Below are positions 7,621 to 12,341 of a stretch of 12,341 nucleotides of DNA, piece by piece. Below the pieces are notes generated by a model. That model had not been told where the DNA came from, did not search any database, and worked only from the letters and a program-made list of their open reading frames with translations. Position numbers and translations under genes: made by a program. This DNA comes from JBGPBY01 sp041481485 (GTDB taxonomy: Bacteria > Acidobacteriota > Terriglobia > 20CM-2-55-15): NCBI GenBank assembly GCA_041481485.1, contig JBGPBY010000182.1, positions 1 to 12,341 on the forward strand, written 5' to 3'. How positions within the stretch are numbered: position 1 is the first letter of the stretch; every line of letters begins with the position of its first letter.

Positions 7621-7651
7621 TTGATAGACCGCGCCTGAACTGAACTATGCT
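7621..7651 (+). promoter_or_regulatory. Weak candidate promoter for the tannase-like gene
   Basis: TTGATA (7621-7626) and TATGCT (7646-7651) are separated by 19 nt, longer than the ideal 17. If used, transcription would begin near 7658, leaving about 40 nt of leader before the ATG at 7699. It directly abuts the long palindrome. Confidence 0.25.
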
Positions 7652-7698
7652 TCGCACAGTTCGTGCCCTCGCTTGCCGAGAAGGAGAGACTCACGATC

Positions 7699-9387
7699 AT
7701 GCTCGGAACATTGACCTTCGTTCTTTTGACCGCACCAGCTCCAACGCCCTGCGAGAACTTGAAATCGATTTCATTGCCAAACACCGCGATAACGATTTCT
7801 GAGTTTGTTCCGGAACAGCAGCAACAGCCGGGGCGCGGCGGACGTGGAGATCGAGGTCGTGGGGCTCCGGGAGCGGGTTCAGAAACACGCGGCCAGGCGC
7901 CAGGTGCCGGACGCGGCGCGCCGCCTGTCGTCGATGCGGAGCGCGGCGGATTCGGACTCGGTGGGCTCGGCGGGCTGGGAGGGAGAGGAGCCGGGCCGGA
8001 TCCATCGCTGGGAGGCCGGGGACCGGGATTGCCCGCACGTGGCGGTGGCCGCGGCGCAGCAGGCTCCAACACGGTTCCGGTCCACTGCCGTGTGGTTGCA
8101 GTGCTACGTCCTTCCACGGATTCGGAAATCAATATGGAACTCTGGCTACCTTCCGCTAACCGATGGAATGGGAAATTCCAGATGTTTGGGAATGGAGGTT
8201 GGGGAGGATCGATCCAGGGGCTCGAAGGGGCGATGCCTGAAGCACTGCGCCTGGGCTATGCGACGGCGGCGACCGACACTGGCCACCGTGGCGGAGGCGA
8301 ATTCGCACTGGGTCATCCGGAAAGAGTCATCGATTTTGCATATCGAGCCGTACACGAAGTCACCGTGCAGTCGAAGGTGCTGATCCAAAATTTCTACGAT
8401 CAGCGTCCGCGTCTTTCATATTTCAACTCTTGTTCGGGCGGTGGACGCCAGGCCTTGATGGAAGCTCAGCGCTACCCGGAAGATTTCGATGGAATCATCG
8501 CTGGAGATCCCGCGAACCCGCAGATTGCACTGCACGCCAGTACCGTGGCCCGTGCGGTGGATACGTTCAAGGATTCGGAGGGATTCATTCCTCGGGAAAA
8601 AATCGTCAATGTACTTGCGCCCGCCGTCATGAAAGCGTGCGATGCAGCGGACGGCGTAAAGGACAATCTCATCAGCAATCCCATGGCATGCAAGTTCGAT
8701 CCTGCAGTGTTGCTTTGCAAATCTGGCGACCGGCCGAATTGCCTGACGGCAAAGCAGGTGGAGACGGCAAAGCGGAATTACGCGCCCACCAAGACGTCGA
8801 AGGGGGAACTTGTTTTTCCGGGAATGTCATTCGGCATGGAGGGAGCCCAGTCCATTATGACTGGAGGTACAGCCCCACAGGCGCTCCCGCTGGATACATT
8901 TCGATATCTCGGGCATCAGGATCGTCAATGGGATTGGAGGAATTTCAACATCGATACGGATCTCGACCTTGCGAGAAAAAATGCGGGATTCATCGATGCC
9001 GGTTCGGACCTGACGGCTTTCAAGGCCCACGGCGGAAAGCTTTTGATGTATCACGGTTGGGCCGATCCGTTGATCGCACCGGAAAGCTCCGTCATTTATC
9101 GCGCGAATGTTCTCGCGACGATGGGCTCCGATCAGGACAGCTGGTTGCGCCTTTTCATGGTTCCGGGGATGGGGCATTGCACGGGCGGCCAGGGACCAAC
9201 AGAAGCAGACTGGCTCGGGCCTCTGGAAAAATGGCGTGAGAAAGGAACGGCGCCGGATTCCATTCTCGGAGCCGGAACCCTGAAGGGCCAGCCAATCACG
9301 CGGCCCTTATGCCCATATCCGCAAGTTCCAACGTACAAAGGTAAGGGCAACGTCAATAATGCTGAAAACTTTGTGTGCAAGAAATGA
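7699..9387 (+). CDS. Tannase/feruloyl esterase family hydrolase, exported
   Basis: This 562-residue enzyme is predicted to cleave esters of aromatic acids such as galloyl or feruloyl esters outside the cytoplasm. The CS-D-HC arrangement of the family is complete: Cys245-Ser246 in SCSGGGRQ, Asp456 in YHGWADPL, and His493-Cys494 in PGMGHCTGG; in the family the two cysteines form a disulfide that joins Ser and His. A lid region at 314-340 (CDAADGVKD, then CKFDP and a Cys) resembles the Ca-binding loop of fungal and bacterial homologues. The N-terminus is a short hydrophobic export signal. Residues about 41-123 are an unusual Gly/Arg/Pro-rich low-complexity insert, starting after a QQQQ run, before the conserved HCRV. 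The ATG start is chosen because AAGGAG lies just upstream; an in-frame GTG at 7663 has no RBS and adds 12 residues. Exact substrate unknown. Confidence 0.88.
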   Translation: MLGTLTFVLLTAPAPTPCENLKSISLPNTAITISEFVPEQQQQPGRGGRGDRGRGAPGAGSETRGQAPGAGRGAPPVVDAERGGFGLGGLGGLGGRGAGPDPSLGGRGPGLPARGGGRGAAGSNTVPVHCRVVAVLRPSTDSEINMELWLPSANRWNGKFQMFGNGGWGGSIQGLEGAMPEALRLGYATAATDTGHRGGGEFALGHPERVIDFAYRAVHEVTVQSKVLIQNFYDQRPRLSYFNSCSGGGRQALMEAQRYPEDFDGIIAGDPANPQIALHASTVARAVDTFKDSEGFIPREKIVNVLAPAVMKACDAADGVKDNLISNPMACKFDPAVLLCKSGDRPNCLTAKQVETAKRNYAPTKTSKGELVFPGMSFGMEGAQSIMTGGTAPQALPLDTFRYLGHQDRQWDWRNFNIDTDLDLARKNAGFIDAGSDLTAFKAHGGKLLMYHGWADPLIAPESSVIYRANVLATMGSDQDSWLRLFMVPGMGHCTGGQGPTEADWLGPLEKWREKGTAPDSILGAGTLKGQPITRPLCPYPQVPTYKGKGNVNNAENFVCKK

Positions 9388-9425
9388 AAGGTATTGGTAG
9401 TGGGTCAGTTTGAAATTGAAAGCAG

Positions 9426-9454
9426 CCATTGCCCCTCCTGTCCAGGGGCAATGG
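9426..9454 (+). terminator. Perfect hairpin after the tannase-like gene
   Basis: CCATTGCCCCT (9426-9436) pairs perfectly with AGGGGCAATGG (9444-9454) around a 7-nt loop, 39 nt after the stop codon. Position and stability fit a transcription terminator. A T-tract is absent on either strand, so it could instead be an mRNA-stabilising hairpin. Confidence 0.45.
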
Positions 9455-9484
9455 ACCGCACGATTCAAGATTCAAATTGCTTTA

Positions 9485-9514
9485 TTGCCTTCGGGGAGAA
9501 GGTTCGTTTATATT
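9485..9514 (+). promoter_or_regulatory. Candidate promoter upstream of the ABC operon
   Basis: TTGCCT (9485-9490) and TATATT (9509-9514) are separated by 18 nt; the -10 matches consensus at five of six bases and the -35 at four of six. The start point would be near 9521, just before a very strong ribosome binding site. It is the best promoter candidate for the ABC operon. Confidence 0.4.
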
Positions 9515-9542
9515 CACTAGATCTTTAAAGGAGGATACCTCG

Positions 9543-9632
9543 GTGCGAAATCACATCTATCAATCCATGCTTCGCTGTGCCGGATTCGGCGTATGCGAGC
9601 GGTGGTGTGAGCGGGAGCGCACTCGGGTCTGA
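9543..9632 (+). CDS. Possible 29-residue Cys-containing peptide or truncated gene head
   Basis: AAAGGAGG at 9527-9534 is the strongest ribosome binding site in the window and lies 8 nt before a GTG. The reading frame gives 29 residues beginning VRNHIYQSMLRCAG, with cysteines at 12, 18 and 22 and an Arg/Glu-rich end, then stops. A promoter candidate sits just upstream. It could be a leader peptide for the ABC operon, a small peptide, or the surviving 5' end of a deleted gene whose signal-peptide start remains. I do not recognise the sequence. Confidence 0.3.
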   Translation: MRNHIYQSMLRCAGFGVCERWCERERTRV

Positions 9633-9639
9633 TCCGAAT

Positions 9640-9663
9640 TGCCCGCTCCGAAGCGAGCGGGTA
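9640..9663. repeat. Short GC-rich hairpin before the ABC operon
   Basis: CCCGCTC (9642-9648) pairs with GAGCGGG (9655-9661) around a 6-nt loop, extendable by a G-T and a T-A pair on the outside. It begins 8 nt after the 29-codon ORF and ends about 50 nt before the ABC start. No T-tract follows. Confidence 0.5.
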
Positions 9664-9715
9664 CCTTCCAGAAACTTCCTTCTGAAACATTCCCGTTCGC
9701 CGGTGCTGGTCACAA

Positions 9716-11533
9716 ATGGCGGATGGAATGAGCTCAAAATCAAAATACCAACTGATCTGGCAGCTTGTGCGCGTCGAACGGCGCCGTTACGCGTGTGCTG
9801 TGACAGCACTCGTCCTTGCGTCGTGCTTTCTCTACCTCGTGCCGCTGGTTCCAACGGTCGTGTTCGACGGAGTCCTTGCCGATAGCACACACGCCGCGGC
9901 TCCGTGGATTGCAGAACTCGTTCGTGCCGGCGGCGGGAAAGAATATCTGCGCGCGAATCTCTGGCTGGCTGCGGTCTTCATGGCGGGGTTCACCGCGCTT
10001 GCCGGTTTGTTCACGTATCTGCGCGGCCGGATGTCTTCACTGGCCGCGGAAAACATCGTCTGCAGATTGCGCGAGCGGTTGTACGACCAGCTCCAGCACA
10101 TGCCGTGTTCGTTTTTCGATCGAGCCGCAACCGGAGATCTGGTCCAGCGCTGCACATCGGATGTCGAGACGATGCGGCAATTCCTCGTGAGCCAGGTTGC
10201 CGAGATCGGCCGCGCGGTGCTGATGATGCTCGTTCCGTTGCCGCTGATGCTGGCCATCGACTGGCGCATGACGGCATTGTCGCTGATTCTCATTCCACCG
10301 ATTTTCGCCTTTTCGCTACTCTTTTTCCGGCGCGTGCGCCTGCGCTTCGAACTCGTGGATCAGGCGGAAGGCCGGCTCACGGCGTCGTTGCAGGAAAATC
10401 TCACGGGCATTCGCGTGGTCCGCGCTTTTGCGCGCCAGGACTTCGAGATTCAGAAATTCGCGAAACGCAACGGCGAGCATCGCGATCTCGATTTCGAACT
10501 CTACCGGATTCTTTCGGTGTTCTGGTCCGTCTCGGATTGCCTTTGCATCAGCCAGTTGGGCATCGTGGTCATCGCCGGCGGGCTATGGCTGGCCAACGGC
10601 AGCCTCGGCGCCGGCAGCTTTTTCTTTTTCCTGACTGCGGTTGGGATGTTCATATGGCCCGTTCGAATGCTGGGACGCATATTGACGGAACTCGGTAAGG
10701 CCACGGTGTCGATCGGACGCATCGAAGAGATCCTCGGCCATCCGCGCGAGAGCGCGCCTTCGAATCCGGTGTCGATTCCGCAGAACGGATCCGGAGAACG
10801 GGTGGCCATTGCGTTCCGGAACGTGACGTTCGCGCATCGGGATTCCGCAGTGCTCGACAATGTGTCGTTCGAAGTGGCGCCTGGAAGGACTCTGGCGTTG
10901 TTCGGTCCTTCGGGCTCGGGTAAGTCCACGATCGTGAACTTGCTGCTGCGTCTCTACGATCCGTCCCACGGAGTTATCGAACTTGACGGTTGGGATATCC
11001 GCAACATCGATCGTAAGGATGTCCGGCGCGAAATCTCTGTCGTGATGCAGGAGCCATTTCTCTATTCGAAAACGGTGCGCGAGAATCTGGCGATCGGTCA
11101 CACATCGGCCACCCATGACGACATTGTGAGTGCAACTGCGGCCGCCTGCGTGCACGACACGGTCATGCAATTCCAGCACGGATACGACACCCTGGTGGGT
11201 GAGCGCGGCATCACCCTGTCCGGAGGCCAGCGCCAGCGGGTCGCACTGGCGCGCGCATTGTTGAAACGGCCGTCGATTCTGATTCTGGACGATGCGCTGA
11301 GTGCGGTCGATACCGAAACCGAATCGCAGATTCTCGAAGCGCTCGCCGAGCGGCGCGGGCGATGCACCACGATTGTGATCGCGCACCGCCTGTCGACGCT
11401 GATTACCGCGGACGAAATCCTCGTCCTGGATCGCGGCCGCATCGTGCAGCGCGGGAATCACGAACGGTTGAAGGACGAGCCCGGCATGTACCAGCGCGTC
11501 TGGACGATGCAAAACACAACGGAGGATGCATGA
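9716..11533 (+). CDS. ABC exporter half-transporter, probable degenerate-site subunit
   Basis: This 605-residue fused membrane and ATPase protein is of the MsbA/MdlB/YheI type. Six membrane helices lie at about 27-49, 83-103, 163-182, 185-204, 272-292 and 300-318. The ATPase domain has Walker A GPSGSGKST (397-405), Q-loop Gln445, signature LSGGQRQR (501-508), Walker B ILILDD (521-526) and switch His557. The residue after the Walker B aspartate is Asp526 rather than the catalytic Glu, as in the degenerate-site subunit of heterodimeric exporters such as TM287/288. The A-loop aromatic position reads FAH rather than the usual FxY. The gene overlaps the next one by 4 nt (ATGA), so the two are very likely co-translated partners. 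The start at 9716 lacks a strong RBS; ATG 9728 is an alternative. Substrate (drug, lipid or peptide) cannot be inferred. Confidence 0.9.
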   Translation: MADGMSSKSKYQLIWQLVRVERRRYACAVTALVLASCFLYLVPLVPTVVFDGVLADSTHAAAPWIAELVRAGGGKEYLRANLWLAAVFMAGFTALAGLFTYLRGRMSSLAAENIVCRLRERLYDQLQHMPCSFFDRAATGDLVQRCTSDVETMRQFLVSQVAEIGRAVLMMLVPLPLMLAIDWRMTALSLILIPPIFAFSLLFFRRVRLRFELVDQAEGRLTASLQENLTGIRVVRAFARQDFEIQKFAKRNGEHRDLDFELYRILSVFWSVSDCLCISQLGIVVIAGGLWLANGSLGAGSFFFFLTAVGMFIWPVRMLGRILTELGKATVSIGRIEEILGHPRESAPSNPVSIPQNGSGERVAIAFRNVTFAHRDSAVLDNVSFEVAPGRTLALFGPSGSGKSTIVNLLLRLYDPSHGVIELDGWDIRNIDRKDVRREISVVMQEPFLYSKTVRENLAIGHTSATHDDIVSATAAACVHDTVMQFQHGYDTLVGERGITLSGGQRQRVALARALLKRPSILILDDALSAVDTETESQILEALAERRGRCTTIVIAHRLSTLITADEILVLDRGRIVQRGNHERLKDEPGMYQRVWTMQNTTEDA

Positions 11534-12341
11534 CTGCTTATTTCGAAGAAGACGACCCAACTCACCATCGCATCGACATTACATTGTGGCGGCGCATCCT
11601 CGCGCATGCGCATCCGTATCGCGGCGCGCTCGCCGGTCTGGCAGGTTCGGGGATGTTGGTCGCCATTTGCGATATTGCCTACCCGCGTCTTTCCGGAGCC
11701 ATTGTCGACAACGCCGTCGCGGGCGGCGATCGCATATGGACGTATGGGACGATCTATCTCGCCGTCGGTGTTCTGATGGCGTTCATGGTGCGGGTCTTCA
11801 TCCGCCTCGCCGGAATTGTGTCGACGGGAGTAGCGTATGACTTGCGCCGCGCTGCATTCGCAAAACTCCAGGAGCTGTCGTTCTCGTATTACGACCACCG
11901 GCCGGTGGGCTGGATCATGGCGCGTCTTACGAGCGATTGCGACCGGATTTCGTCCATGCTGCCGTGGACATTGCTGGATACGGTCTGGGGCATCCTGATG
12001 CTCGCGGGAATTTCGGCGATGATGTTCTGGATGAACCCGAGTCTTGCACTTGCAGTGCTGTGTATCGTGCCGCCGTTATCGGTGGTGACCGCGGTGTACC
12101 AAAAAAAGCTCATCCGCACGCAGCGGCTCGCGCGCCGCACGAATTCGAAAATCACGGCGGGGTTCAGCGAAGGCATCATGGGTGTTCGAACGTCGAAGGC
12201 GTTTGTTCGCGAGCGGGAAAATCTCGAAGAATTCCAGGTACTGACTGCGGAAATGTTTCGGCACTCTGTTCAGAGCGCGAGATACGCCGCGGTGTACCTG
12301 CCCATCGTCATGACGCTCGGCGCCACCGGCGTGGGATTCGC
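11530..12341 (+). CDS. ABC exporter second subunit (partial, cut by window end)
   Basis: The open frame runs from ATG 11530 to the window edge, giving 270 complete codons with no stop. GGAGG at 11521-11525 precedes it, and its start overlaps the previous stop codon. The visible part is an ABC-transporter transmembrane domain: hydrophobic segments at about 33-53, 72-95, 147-168, 171-190 and from 252 on, with the coupling-region pattern ELSFSYYDHRPVGWIMARLTSD at 115-136 and GIMGVRTSKAFVRE at 216-229. The ATPase domain lies outside the window. As partner of the upstream subunit it is expected to carry the canonical Walker B Glu; this is a prediction, not seen. Confidence 0.9.
   Translation, partial: MTAYFEEDDPTHHRIDITLWRRILAHAHPYRGALAGLAGSGMLVAICDIAYPRLSGAIVDNAVAGGDRIWTYGTIYLAVGVLMAFMVRVFIRLAGIVSTGVAYDLRRAAFAKLQELSFSYYDHRPVGWIMARLTSDCDRISSMLPWTLLDTVWGILMLAGISAMMFWMNPSLALAVLCIVPPLSVVTAVYQKKLIRTQRLARRTNSKITAGFSEGIMGVRTSKAFVRERENLEEFQVLTAEMFRHSVQSARYAAVYLPIVMTLGATGVGF

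Noticed and set aside
7221..7643. 140-codon plus-strand ORF running through the palindrome
   Set aside because: Its C-terminal part is just translation of the repeat, a known source of spurious hypothetical proteins.
7575..8132. Proline-rich minus-strand ORF
   Set aside because: It is the reverse complement of the Gly/Arg-rich esterase insert and the palindrome; Pro runs follow from the GC-rich repeat.
10583..11560. Minus-strand ORF of 325 codons opposite the ABC transporter
   Set aside because: The plus strand carries unambiguous Walker A, signature and Walker B motifs; the antisense frame is a shadow.

Overview
This window reads as chromosomal DNA from an environmental bacterium of moderate to high GC. 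It is most likely Acidobacteriota or a close relative. This is inferred from protein style: abundant exported hydrolases, a LolA-like tail fused to a serine hydrolase, a large exported protein of carboxypeptidase-regulatory-like repeats, and a tannase-family esterase with a Gly/Arg-rich insert. No rRNA, tRNA, CRISPR array, transposase or phage gene is visible.

Layout. (1) Bases 1-413 hold no convincing gene. They open with a strong inverted repeat that can refold into a second, mutually exclusive hairpin. (2) Bases 414-5371 hold four plus-strand genes with gaps of 44, 0 and 27 nt, very probably one operon, all predicted to be exported: a stand-alone tandem DUF3471-like repeat protein, a protein resembling the LIC_10091 family, an S41 peptidase, and a class C beta-lactamase-like serine hydrolase with a LolA-like C-terminal half. 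(3) Bases 5372-5489 are a convergent spacer with a large interrupted inverted repeat. (4) Bases 5490-7412, minus strand, encode an exported protein of repeated transthyretin-like/CarboxypepD_reg-like domains. (5) Bases 7413-7698 are a divergent promoter region carrying a 124-nt near-perfect hairpin element. (6) Bases 7699-9387 encode a tannase/feruloyl-esterase family enzyme with a complete CS-D-HC catalytic arrangement. (7) Bases 9388-9715 hold two hairpins and a promoter plus strong ribosome binding site leading only to a 29-codon cysteine-containing ORF. (8) From 9716 to the window end lie two overlapping ABC exporter genes; the second is cut by the window edge. The first has Asp in place of the Walker B catalytic Glu, which suggests a heterodimeric exporter with one degenerate ATP site.

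How the genes may work together. The 414-5371 cluster looks like a secreted or periplasmic peptide/ester-processing cassette, but no substrate can be read from the sequence. The tannase-like enzyme and its divergently transcribed repeat protein suggest use of plant-derived aromatic esters; this is inference from context. The ABC pair is probably a drug- or lipid-type exporter unrelated to the others. I do not see a clear new defence or mobile system. The least ordinary items are the four-gene exported cassette, the long hairpin between the divergent genes, the Gly/Arg-rich insert in the esterase, and the orphan translation start upstream of the ABC operon.
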